From Pseudomonas pseudonitroreducens (GTDB taxonomy: Bacteria; Pseudomonadota; Gammaproteobacteria; Pseudomonadales; Pseudomonadaceae), in NCBI RefSeq assembly GCF_021603645.1, contig NZ_BQHJ01000003.1, positions 496,001 to 560,000 on the forward strand: 64,000 nucleotides of DNA, given 5' to 3'. The notes beneath the pieces were generated by a model, which was given only the letters and a program-made list of their open reading frames with translations, was not told the origin of the DNA and ran no database searches. Numbering within the stretch: the first letter of the stretch is position 1; every line of letters starts with the position of its first letter. Positions 17,788 through 25,028 of this stretch are shown in pieces. The position numbers and the translations under genes were made by a program.

Positions 17788-18363
17788 ATGAATATAGTAA
17801 TCGGATATATGTTCTTATTACTTTCGGTCTTTTCTATCGGTTCGGTAGCGGCTGGGTTTCCTTCTGAGTTCTCTCAGGGAGACCGAGATTTGGTTGTTAA
17901 TGGAGTCGCGAAGCGATTATCTCGAGATCACAAGCCTCAGTATGAGGTGGCCCTGTACTTGGCTGCTAAGTCTGAAGACGCTCAAGCAATTCTATCTGGT
18001 GATGCACCGGGAGCTATCTCAATAATTTTTCAGGATAACTTGTCGCCCAAAAAAGCTAAGTCGCTTCTGCTGGAAGACCTCTTCGTAAATTTAGATGACG
18101 CAGACCTCCAGAGGCTGTCGCCTATTTTAGGAAGGTTGATGACGCTAGCCCCGGAAAATGGATTCGTGAATGGTGATAATGCCGTATTTTCATATTCTCC
18201 TGGCGAGGGTACCGAAGTATTCCTCAATGGGCATTCAGCGGGGATGATCCCGGGGAAAGACTTTTTCTTTTGTTTCCTTAGCCAATGGCTAGGGCCGCAC
18301 CCTATAAACAGAAAGGAGAAGATGGGACTTCTCGGAGTAAAGGCGCAGGGCTCGGGAACCTGA
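17788..18363 (+). CDS. Secreted chalcone-isomerase-like protein
   Basis: A 191-residue protein with an N-terminal signal peptide (hydrophobic YMFLLLSVFSIGSVAAG). The C-terminal segment GTEVFLNGHSAG, then FFFCFLSQWLGPHPI, resembles the bacterial chalcone-isomerase-like fold family (Chalcone_3), in which KALLG usually ends the protein (here KMGLLG). These proteins are not true chalcone isomerases; their role is unknown, possibly binding a small fatty or aromatic molecule in the periplasm. The start at 17788 (MNIVIG) is preferred over 17770 because of spacing from a GGGG site. It lies 94 nt after the chemoreceptor gene and may be co-transcribed with it. Confidence 0.65.
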   Translation: MNIVIGYMFLLLSVFSIGSVAAGFPSEFSQGDRDLVVNGVAKRLSRDHKPQYEVALYLAAKSEDAQAILSGDAPGAISIIFQDNLSPKKAKSLLLEDLFVNLDDADLQRLSPILGRLMTLAPENGFVNGDNAVFSYSPGEGTEVFLNGHSAGMIPGKDFFFCFLSQWLGPHPINRKEKMGLLGVKAQGSGT

Positions 18364-18840
18364 CTCAGAAGATGATAAGCGGCTGCAGTACTGAGTGTTA
18401 GTCGATGAGAAATCAGCCTTTGTGTATAGGCAAACTGGCCAAAATTACTAAGCGATCTGGGCAGTTTTTTTCGCTTGTGAACCTTGCTACACGCATGGAC
18501 TGCGTGAAGGCCTAGGCAACCTCATGGATGGAGGTTGGCATTGCTACTTGTGACCCATGGGCAACGCTGCAGTCATGTACAGGAGTGCATGCCGCCACAG
18601 ATTGCTACTCGTAGTCGTGGTGATCAATTCAGAGTGTGTGCAAGCCCCACTAGCCAAAAGCTAGTGGGGCATTGCCTTCTGCGAGGAAATAGAGGCTAAG
18701 ACAGACCGCAGCTGAATATTCCGGTGTTGCGTGACGGAGTAGAAGAGGGCGACGGCATCAGATCGATGCCAACCGCAAACAGATGCCTGGATAGGGCATC
18801 AGCAGTCGTCTTTCGCCGGTGCCCTGCAATTGCAATAGCT
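18364..18840. other. Gene-free gap with a strong hairpin
   Basis: A 477-nt gap between convergent genes. It contains a perfect 10-bp stem (GCCCCACTAG / CTAGTGGGGC, 18644-18670) with a 7-nt loop, likely a terminator or RNA 3' end. A weaker imperfect stem near 18432-18470 ends in seven T residues and could terminate the chalcone-isomerase-like gene. No protein or known RNA gene was recognised. Confidence 0.5.
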
Positions 18841-19284
18841 TCAGCTCAGCATTGAGCTGCTAAAGACCCGCCTTTTCTTCACCCCTTGCTTGTTGATGAT
18901 TGATTCATCTCCCCAAACGTATCGGATGCCGCTCTGTACCTCGTACGTAAAGGTGAGCCCCCTCGCTGTCTCATAGCGCTCGAGGGTTTCCAGAGGCTCC
19001 ATGAGCCATCTGCCAGCCTGATTCATGTGGTTAGGGGTGACTAATAAAATCGTCCCCACTCGGAGCTGTTCCCCTTGTTCCGCAAGCAATGACTCTAGGA
19101 GGTCCTCGTCGGTCAGCATCAGCATTGGCCGTCTCGTGAACCCATCCTTGTCCGACTCATTCACTTCCTCTGTCGCAACGTAAAACCATGGGCGATGGAT
19201 GCTGTGCTCTACAAATCGCCAGCAAGGCGTCTCACCGAACAACCCAAAGTTCTCGATTTCAGCCTGGAGGGGGGTAAGGAACAT
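18841..19284 (-). CDS. Hypothetical protein (147 aa), divergent from an XRE regulator
   Basis: A 147-residue soluble protein that I do not recognise. It is rich in Glu, Trp and aromatic residues, has no signal peptide or membrane segment, and its C-terminus is basic (KQGVKKRRVFSSS). A TTTGGAG ribosome binding site lies before the ATG at 19284. The gene is divergent from an XRE-type regulator gene and a perfect 16-bp palindrome lies 16-31 nt upstream of its start, so it is probably repressed by that regulator. Lower GC content and the lack of conserved neighbours suggest acquired DNA, possibly phage- or element-derived. Confidence 0.65.
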   Translation of the reverse strand: MFLTPLQAEIENFGLFGETPCWRFVEHSIHRPWFYVATEEVNESDKDGFTRRPMLMLTDEDLLESLLAEQGEQLRVGTILLVTPNHMNQAGRWLMEPLETLERYETARGLTFTYEVQSGIRYVWGDESIINKQGVKKRRVFSSSMLS

Positions 19285-19299
19285 AAAAAAACTCCAAAT

Positions 19300-19315
19300 A
19301 TACTATATATAGTAT
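19300..19315. promoter_or_regulatory. Perfect 16-bp palindrome, probable operator
   Basis: The sequence ATACTATATATAGTAT is its own reverse complement. It lies between the divergent starts at 19284 (minus) and 19367 (plus), where a -10/-35 region for either gene would be. Symmetry and length fit a dimeric XRE-type repressor site. The TATATA core could also serve as a -10 element. Confidence 0.65.
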
Positions 19316-19366
19316 AGAGCAATTCGATCCTAAGCGGCTTCATCGTTCCTTTTGCGAGCGTCAAAT

Positions 19367-19648
19367 ATGCAATCGGAACTGAAGCAAGCTCTAGGGGCTG
19401 CTATTCGAGCCTACAGGCTCAATCGAGACATTCCCCAAGAAAGCCTTGGTCCCAGCCAGCCGTACATCAGCAACCTGGAGAGCGGTAGGTGGAGTGCAAC
19501 TCTGGACAAAGTTGATCGCATGGCCGCCGCACTCGGAGTCCATCCAGTTAGCATCATCCTCGCGGGATATCTCGCCCTTGAAGAGAGCTCTGACACCGAC
19601 GCCGTTCTGGCCCGAATACGGGAGGAGCTGCGGGAGATCGGACGTTAA
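19367..19648 (+). CDS. XRE-family helix-turn-helix regulator
   Basis: A 93-residue DNA-binding protein with a single HTH_3-type domain at about residues 5-65 (AIRAYRLNRDIPQESL, then SQPYISNLESGRWSATLDKVDRMAAALGV). A short acidic helical tail ends in REELREIGR. The first helix-turn region is one or two residues shorter than usual between ESL and SQ. The ATG at 19367 is used; an upstream TTG at 19352 is less likely. It probably controls the divergent 147-residue gene and itself through the palindrome at 19300-19315. Similar stand-alone regulators are common on genomic islands. Confidence 0.8.
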   Translation: MQSELKQALGAAIRAYRLNRDIPQESLGPSQPYISNLESGRWSATLDKVDRMAAALGVHPVSIILAGYLALEESSDTDAVLARIREELREIGR

Positions 19649-19752
19649 GGGGCTTTTTGTCCACATCCGCCATTTTCTGTGGACAGCCTGATGGACGGTT
19701 AAGTACCTGTAATATTGGATTTTTCTCGTGTCCATACTCTCTATTACTTAGG

Positions 19753-19803
19753 GGTACCATACGCTACAAGATCGAGCTGCTCAGCCCGCAGCGCAAGGAC
19801 TGA
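19753..19803 (+). pseudogene. Possible C-terminal gene remnant at the island/core junction
   Basis: Reading in frame to the stop at 19801-19803 gives GTIRYKIELLSPQRKD, composed like a normal Pseudomonas protein C-terminus and with GC-rich core codon use. Upstream in the same frame the sequence is AT-rich and unlike coding DNA, and no start codon fits. A terminator follows 31 nt later. This may be the stub of a chromosomal gene cut by insertion of the AT-rich segment. The call is inferential and could be chance. Confidence 0.3.
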
Positions 19804-19834
19804 CTCTGCGCCTTCGCGCAGACCACCTCGGAGA

Positions 19835-19865
19835 AACCCCGCCTTCATGGCGGGGTTTTTCTTTT
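19835..19865 (+). terminator. Intrinsic terminator
   Basis: A 9-bp stem AACCCCGCC / GGCGGGGTT with a 5-nt loop, followed by TTTCTTTT. It lies after the possible gene remnant and well before ppnN, so it ends an upstream transcript rather than that of ppnN. Confidence 0.85.
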
Positions 19866-20100
19866 CCAGCTGTCATCAGAAAGTCACCACAGCGTTCATA
19901 CTCAAGGGGCATCGACGCCGGACGCGTCGATTGCGGAAGCAGTTTCCGCCATTCGCTTGTCACAGTCAGAAGGAGCGCGCTGCGGGCCGGAGAATCCCCG
20001 CCGCGACGCCCCCGGCAATGACGGCCGAATGGACGGCCGCATCGATTTATCGGAAGGCCCCGCGCCCAGGCGCCTGGCTTCTATCGTCAAGGAATACAGC

Positions 20101-21495
20101 ATGTCCCCAAGACCGGTTAACAACGCCTCGGTCAGCCCCAAGGGCAGCCTCGAAACCCTTTCCCAACGTGAAGTCCACCAGCTCAGCGAAGCGGGCTCGG
20201 GCAGCACCTACAAGCTCTTCCGCCAGTGTGCCCTGGCCATCCTCAACACCGGCACGCAGATCGACAACGCCAAGCACATCCTCGACGCCTACCGTGACTT
20301 CGAGCTGGAAATCCACCAGCAGGACCGCGGTGTGCGCCTGGAGCTGTTCAACGCGCCGGCCGACGCCTTCGTCGACGGCGAGATGATCGCCAGCACCCGC
20401 GAGATGCTCTTCAGCGCCCTGCGCGACATCGTCTACACCCAGAATGCGCTGAACAGCCGCCGCTTCGGCCTGGACAGCTCGGCCGGCATCACCGACTACG
20501 TCTTCCATCTGCTGCGCAATGCGCGCGCCCTGCGCGCCGGCGTGGAGCCGAAGATCGTCGTGTGCTGGGGCGGCCACTCGATCAGCACCAACGAATACAA
20601 GTACACCAAGAAGGTCGGCCACGAACTGGGCCTGCGCAGCCTCGACGTCTGCACCGGCTGCGGCCCGGGCGTGATGAAGGGCCCGATGAAGGGCGCCACC
20701 ATCGGCCATGCCAAGCAGCGCATCACCGACGGGCGCTATATCGGCCTGACCGAGCCGGGGATCATCGCCGCCGAGGCGCCAAACCCGATCGTCAATGAAC
20801 TGGTGATCCTGCCGGACATCGAGAAGCGCCTGGAGGCTTTCGTCCGTGTCGGCCACGGCATCATCGTGTTCCCCGGCGGCGTCGGCACGGCAGAGGAGTT
20901 CCTCTACCTGCTGGGCATCCTCATGCACCCGGAGAACCAGGACATGCCGTTCCCGCTGGTGCTCACCGGCCCGCGCAGCGCGGCGGCCTACATCGAGCAA
21001 CTGCACGCCTTCGTCGGCGCGACCCTGGGCGAGGCGGCGCAGCAGCGCTACCGCATCATCATCGACGACCCGGCGGAAGTGGCGCGGGAAATGAGCGAAG
21101 GGCTCAAGCGGGTCAAGCAGTTCCGCCGCGAGCGCAACGACGCCTACCACTTCAACTGGCTGCTGAAGATCGACGAGGGCTTCCAGCGCCCGTTCGAGCC
21201 GACCCACGAGAACATGGCGAGCCTCGACCTGGGCCGCGACGTGCCGCCCCACGAACTGGCGGCGAACCTGCGCCGGGCGTTCTCCGGCATCGTCGCCGGC
21301 AACGTCAAGGACCGCGGCATCCGCATGATCGAGGAGTTCGGCCCGTACGAAATCCACGGCGACGCGGCCATCATGGAGCCGCTGGACGCACTGCTGCAGG
21401 CCTTCGTCGAGCAGCACCGGATGAAGTTGCCGGGTGGCGCGGCGTACGAGCCTTGTTACCGGGTGGTTCAACGTAGTCCTGCACTGGCCGGCTGA
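20101..21495 (+). CDS. ppnN: Pyrimidine/purine 5'-monophosphate nucleosidase (LOG superfamily)
   Basis: A 464-residue protein matching PpnN (YgdH), which cleaves nucleoside monophosphates into base and ribose 5-phosphate and is a (p)ppGpp-binding enzyme in E. coli. The long N-terminal region (about 150 residues) is typical of this class. The LOG-type catalytic motif PGGVGTAEEFLYLLG and the nucleotide-binding CTGCGPGVMKGPMKGA stretch are both present. I chose the ATG at 20101, preceded by AAGGA, over an upstream in-frame ATG at 19957 that would add 48 low-quality residues. It is monocistronic, convergent with the PA3496-like gene across a bidirectional terminator. Confidence 0.92.
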   Translation: MSPRPVNNASVSPKGSLETLSQREVHQLSEAGSGSTYKLFRQCALAILNTGTQIDNAKHILDAYRDFELEIHQQDRGVRLELFNAPADAFVDGEMIASTREMLFSALRDIVYTQNALNSRRFGLDSSAGITDYVFHLLRNARALRAGVEPKIVVCWGGHSISTNEYKYTKKVGHELGLRSLDVCTGCGPGVMKGPMKGATIGHAKQRITDGRYIGLTEPGIIAAEAPNPIVNELVILPDIEKRLEAFVRVGHGIIVFPGGVGTAEEFLYLLGILMHPENQDMPFPLVLTGPRSAAAYIEQLHAFVGATLGEAAQQRYRIIIDDPAEVAREMSEGLKRVKQFRRERNDAYHFNWLLKIDEGFQRPFEPTHENMASLDLGRDVPPHELAANLRRAFSGIVAGNVKDRGIRMIEEFGPYEIHGDAAIMEPLDALLQAFVEQHRMKLPGGAAYEPCYRVVQRSPALAG

Positions 21496-21524
21496 CTGCA
21501 GACTGGCGCTTTGCAGAGGACAGT

Positions 21525-21620
21525 CCCCTCTCCCGCTGGGAGAGGGTTAGGGTGAGGGGCGCCGGGAAGCACGGTGTCAGGGCTGGCCCTCACCCCCGCC
21601 CTCTCCCGGAGGGAGAGGGA
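21525..21620. repeat. Paired palindromic intergenic repeat (CCCTCTCCC/GGGAGAGGG type)
   Basis: Two related units face each other. The left unit is a stem CCCTCTCCC-GCT-GGGAGAGGG (21526-21546) plus TTAGGGTGAGGGG. The right unit is CCCTCACCCCCGCCCTCTCCC-GGA-GGGAGAGGG in reverse orientation, ending near 21620. Such elements are scattered in intergenic regions of many Pseudomonas genomes. Confidence 0.75.
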
Positions 21621-21666
21621 GCCATCCGAGCAGGTGAATGCAGTGGGTTCACCCGACGGTAAAAAC

Positions 21667-21696
21667 AAAAAGCCCCGCCAGGATGCGGGGCTTTTT
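21667..21696. terminator. Bidirectional intrinsic terminator
   Basis: A 12-bp stem AAAAAGCCCCGC / GCGGGGCTTTTT with a 6-nt loop gives a T-run in both directions. It sits between the convergent ppnN (plus) and PA3496-like (minus) genes. Confidence 0.88.
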
Positions 21697-21724
21697 CATG
21701 CGGGTACTTCGCTTAGGAGAAGGC

Positions 21725-21907
21725 TTACAGATCGAAATCGTAGTCGGACAGTTGGCGCTGCAGGCGACGCTCTTCCAGGTAGTTGTCGATGATGCGGCGC
21801 TTGGTCAGGTTGGTCTTGGCGACCTCTGCCGTGGCTTCTGCGCCGTCATCGCTGTCGTCTGTGCTGACATCGTCCTCGAGTTCGAGGTCTTCTTTGTCGT
21901 TTGCCAT
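21725..21907 (-). CDS. PA3496-family small acidic protein (putative envelope integrity protein)
   Basis: A 60-residue protein with an acidic N-terminal half (LELEDDVSTDDSDDGAE) and a basic helical C-terminal half (TKRRIIDNYLEERRLQRQ) ending DYDFDL. This matches the small family named after PAO1 PA3496, which lies beside nth there as well. Function is not established; the database name implies an envelope role. I use the ATG at 21907 (MANDKED) rather than an upstream GTG at 21916. It lies on the same strand as and 107 nt downstream of nth. Confidence 0.8.
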   Translation of the reverse strand: MANDKEDLELEDDVSTDDSDDGAEATAEVAKTNLTKRRIIDNYLEERRLQRQLSDYDFDL

Positions 21908-22014
21908 TCGGTGCACTCCACAACACGGGGTGTGTTGGCGCCCCTTATAGCGACAAAGGAGTGGGCGGTAAAAAAGATTTTTTCAATCAGCCTGAAGGAA
22001 TTTTCCCATAACGC

Positions 22015-22653
22015 TCAATCGTCCGACGTCTTGTGCTTGAACTCGCACAGGTCTTCGATCCGGCAGCTGCCGCACTGCGGCTTGCGCGCCTTGCAGACGT
22101 AGCGCCCGTGCAGGATCAGCCAGTGGTGCGCATCCAGCAGGTATTCCTTGGGGACGAACTTGAGCAGCTTGCGCTCCACCTCCAGCACATTGCGTCCCGG
22201 CGCGATGTTGGTGCGGTTGGAAACGCGGAAGATGTGCGTGTCCACCGCCATCGCCGGCTGTCGGAAAGCCGTGTTGAGGACCACGTTGGCGGTCTTGCGG
22301 CCCACGCCCGGCAAGGCTTCGAGATCTTCGCGGTTCTCCGGCACCTGGCCGCCGTGCTTCTCGATGAGGATGCGGCAGGTCTCGATGGTGTTCTTCGCCT
22401 TGCTGTTGTACAGGCCGATGGTCTTGATGTACTCCGACAGGCCCTCCACGCCGAGGGCGTAGATCGCTTCCGGGGTGTTGGCTACCGGGTAGAGCTTGGC
22501 GGTGGCCTTGTTCACCCCCACGTCGGTGGCCTGGGCGGAGAGCAGCACGGCGATCAGCAGCTCGAAGGGCGAGCTGTAGGCCAGCTCGGTTTCCGGGTTG
22601 GGGTTGTCTTCCTTGAGTCGGCGGAAAATCTCCGCGCGCTTGGCGGCATTCAT
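22015..22653 (-). CDS. nth: Endonuclease III
   Basis: A 212-residue DNA glycosylase/AP lyase for oxidised pyrimidines. The helix-hairpin-helix with catalytic Lys is LPGVGRKTANVV near residue 120, the catalytic Asp is in VDTHIFRVSNR, and the C-terminal [4Fe-4S] cluster ligands follow the C-x6-C-x2-C-x5-C pattern (CKARKPQCGSCRIEDLC). Length matches the family (211 in E. coli). Its start overlaps the rsxE stop as ATGA, so it is the last gene of the rsx operon, the same rnf/rsx-nth arrangement as in E. coli. Confidence 0.97.
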   Translation of the reverse strand: MNAAKRAEIFRRLKEDNPNPETELAYSSPFELLIAVLLSAQATDVGVNKATAKLYPVANTPEAIYALGVEGLSEYIKTIGLYNSKAKNTIETCRILIEKHGGQVPENREDLEALPGVGRKTANVVLNTAFRQPAMAVDTHIFRVSNRTNIAPGRNVLEVERKLLKFVPKEYLLDAHHWLILHGRYVCKARKPQCGSCRIEDLCEFKHKTSDD

Positions 22654-23363
22654 TCGATCACTCCGGTCACGCGGACGCGCTGGCGCTCGGTCGCGGGTAC
22701 GTCGCCCGCCGGCGCCTTGGCGCGTTCCGCCAGGCTTTCATCAATACGGTTCTTCAGGGCAATGAGCAGGCCCAGCACCAGGAAGGCGCCGGGCGGCAAT
22801 ACCGCCAGCAGCAGGCCCTGGTAGCCGGGGATTTGCACTTTCCAGTCGGCGGCGGCCGGGCCGAACAGCAGGTCCATGCCGGCCAGCAGGGTGCCCTGGC
22901 CGAGCAGTTCGCGCAGGGTGCCGAGAGTCAGCAGCACGAGGGCGAAGCCCAGGCCCATCATCAATCCGTCGAAGGCCGAGCGCGCCACGCTGTTGTTCGC
23001 GGCGAACGACTCGGCACGGCCGAGGATCACGCAGTTGGTGGTGATCAGCGGCACGAAGATGCCCAGCACCTGGTACAGCTCGAAGCGCCAGGCCTGCATC
23101 AGCAGTTCGATGCAGGTGGTCAGCGTGGCGATGATCAGCAGGAAGACGGGCAGGCGCACGGCCTGGCTGAGGGAGCCGCGGATCAGTGCAACGGCGGTGC
23201 TGCACAGCACCAGCACGACGATGGTCGCCAGGCCCAGGCCAAGGGCCTTGACCATGGAGTTGCTGGTGCCCAGCAGTGGGCACAGGCCCAGCAGTTGCAC
23301 CAGCCCCGGATTGTTTTTCCACAGGCCCTGCAGGGCCATCTCGCGGTAGCCGGGATTATTCAT
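22650..23363 (-). CDS. rsxE: Electron transport complex subunit RsxE/RnfE
   Basis: A 237-residue integral membrane protein of the Rnf/Rsx ion-translocating or SoxR-reducing complex, with six expected helices. Signatures are [16 protein letters not shown] near the N-terminus and [16 protein letters not shown] mid-protein, both shared with paralogue RsxA. I chose the ATG at 23363 (MNNPGYREM), 8 nt inside the end of rsxG, because the frame further upstream is the rsxG shadow. The C-terminal tail ([14 protein letters not shown]) extends past the last helix. Confidence 0.95.
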   Translation of the reverse strand: MNNPGYREMALQGLWKNNPGLVQLLGLCPLLGTSNSMVKALGLGLATIVVLVLCSTAVALIRGSLSQAVRLPVFLLIIATLTTCIELLMQAWRFELYQVLGIFVPLITTNCVILGRAESFAANNSVARSAFDGLMMGLGFALVLLTLGTLRELLGQGTLLAGMDLLFGPAAADWKVQIPGYQGLLLAVLPPGAFLVLGLLIALKNRIDESLAERAKAPAGDVPATERQRVRVTGVIE

Positions 23364-23991
23364 GGCTCTCTCCCGAAGCTGCAGGGGCGAGCAGCTCCGA
23401 TTTGTGTGCATCGAAATACTGCAGCGCCAGGTGCGTGGCCTTGACCACCGCGCGCGGGGTGACGGTGGCGCCGACGAACTGGTCGAACTGGCCGCCATCC
23501 TTCTTCACCTTCCAACCGGCGTCACCTGGATCGGTCAGCGAGCGGTCGTCGAAGCCGTGCAGCCAGTTGCTCTTGCCCAGCTCGATGCGGTCGCCCTGGC
23601 CCGGAGTTTCATGGTGCGCCACGACGCGCACGCCGAGCAGGCGGCCCTGGGCGCTGATACCCACGAGCAACTGGATGGAGCCACCGTAACCATCCCGTGC
23701 GATGGGCTGCAGGATCACTGCCGTGGTCTGTCCCCGGAGCCGGGCAATATAGGCGGGTGCCGGCTCGTCACGGCCCAGCAGCTTGGGATCGAAGGCGCGG
23801 ACTTCAGCCTCCAGCGGATGGTTGTCATAGCTGCCCCTGGGCAGCAGTTCAAGCACTGAACGGCCACGAAACTCGCGCTGCGCGGTGTCGATGCGCTGCG
23901 CGGTGAACTGGTGAACGGTGGCCACCACGCCGGCGGCGATCAATGCGACCAGGCCCAGTGCGAGGGCACTCTTGAGCAGCTCGCGGTTCAT
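23356..23991 (-). CDS. rsxG: Electron transport complex subunit RsxG/RnfG
   Basis: A 211-residue subunit with one N-terminal transmembrane helix (residues about 8-27) and a periplasmic FMN-binding domain. The covalent flavin-attachment motif appears as VGATVTP near residue 180, with the acceptor Thr after GA. It receives electrons from RsxC/RsxD in the Rnf scheme. It overlaps rsxD by 4 nt and rsxE by 8 nt. Confidence 0.95.
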   Translation of the reverse strand: MNRELLKSALALGLVALIAAGVVATVHQFTAQRIDTAQREFRGRSVLELLPRGSYDNHPLEAEVRAFDPKLLGRDEPAPAYIARLRGQTTAVILQPIARDGYGGSIQLLVGISAQGRLLGVRVVAHHETPGQGDRIELGKSNWLHGFDDRSLTDPGDAGWKVKKDGGQFDQFVGATVTPRAVVKATHLALQYFDAHKSELLAPAASGESHE

Positions 23992-25028
23992 CGGTCACCC
24001 GCCCTGAAGCCGCGCTCCGGCTTCTTGTGCCCGTAGGTGCGCGGACGGCTGAAGTAATCGATGGTCGGCGCGGCGAGGTTCATCAGCAGCACGGCGAAGG
24101 CCAGGCCGTCCGGGTAGCCGCCCCAGGCGCGGATCACGTAGGTGAGCACGCCGACGCCGACGCCGAACAGCAGGCGGCCGCGGTTGCTGGTGGCGCCGGA
24201 AACCGGGTCGGTGACGATGAAGAAGGCGCCGAGCATGGTCGCGCCGCTGAACAGGTGCAGCAGCGGCGAGCCGTGGGAGTCGGAGCCGCTACCGTTCCAG
24301 AACAGCAGGCTCATGATGAACAGGCCGCCGAGCATGCCCACCGGTGCGTGCCAGGTGAACAACTTGCGCCAGAGCAGGAACAGGCCGCCGGCAAGGAAGG
24401 CCAGGTTGACCAGTTCCACACCGCGCCCGCCGACGCTGCCGAAGGCTGGGGACTGCGCCAGCAGTTCGTCCATGGTCAGGCTGTGGTTGTTGCGTACCAC
24501 GTCCAGCGCCGTGGCGCCGACCCAGGCGTCGGGCCCCTGGCTGGCAAAGCCGAATATCTGCCGCAGGCCTTCGCCGAAGCCAAGTGCGCTGTCCGGCGCC
24601 GGCCACTGGCTCATCTGCTGCGGGAAGGACACCAGCACCACCGCGTAGCCGACCATCGCCGGGTTGAACGGGTTCTGCCCGAGACCGCCGTACAGGTGCT
24701 TGCCAAAGATCAGCGCGAACACCGTGGCGACCGCACTCAGCCACCAGGGGCAATACGGCGGCAGGGCGAGGGCGAGCAGCACGGCGGTAACCAGGGCGCT
24801 GCCATCCTTGAGGAAGAACGCCAGCGGGCGGTCGCGCAGCCTGAGCATGAGCGCTTCGGTGGAAAGGGCGAGCAGGCTGCACCAGAGCAGGTTGAACAGG
24901 GTGCCGACGCCGTACAGGCCGATCAGCACCAGCGCGCCCGGTGTGCAGGCGGCGAGCAGGGTCAGCATGACCTTCTGCGTGCGATTGCTGCCTGTGGCGT
25001 GGGGCGAACTGATGCGCGGCAGCTTCAT
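23988..25028 (-). CDS. rsxD: Electron transport complex subunit RsxD/RnfD
   Basis: A 346-residue membrane subunit with about nine to ten helices. The flavin-attachment region is [22 protein letters not shown], with the FMN-accepting Thr expected in SGAT near residue 265. Start choice: an ATG at 25028 overlaps the rsxC stop (TGATG); a GTG one codon upstream at 25031 is the alternative. It forms the membrane core with RsxA, RsxE and RsxG. Confidence 0.95.
   Translation of the reverse strand: MKLPRISSPHATGSNRTQKVMLTLLAACTPGALVLIGLYGVGTLFNLLWCSLLALSTEALMLRLRDRPLAFFLKDGSALVTAVLLALALPPYCPWWLSAVATVFALIFGKHLYGGLGQNPFNPAMVGYAVVLVSFPQQMSQWPAPDSALGFGEGLRQIFGFASQGPDAWVGATALDVVRNNHSLTMDELLAQSPAFGSVGGRGVELVNLAFLAGGLFLLWRKLFTWHAPVGMLGGLFIMSLLFWNGSGSDSHGSPLLHLFSGATMLGAFFIVTDPVSGATSNRGRLLFGVGVGVLTYVIRAWGGYPDGLAFAVLLMNLAAPTIDYFSRPRTYGHKKPERGFRAGDR

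Noticed and set aside
19715-20386. 223-residue frame reading into ppnN
   Set aside because: Out of frame with ppnN, Ser/Arg/Thr-rich, and crosses a strong terminator.
21525-21620. Possible CRISPR-like repeats (CCCTCTCCC)
   Set aside because: Only two inverted units with no spacers; this is an intergenic palindromic repeat.
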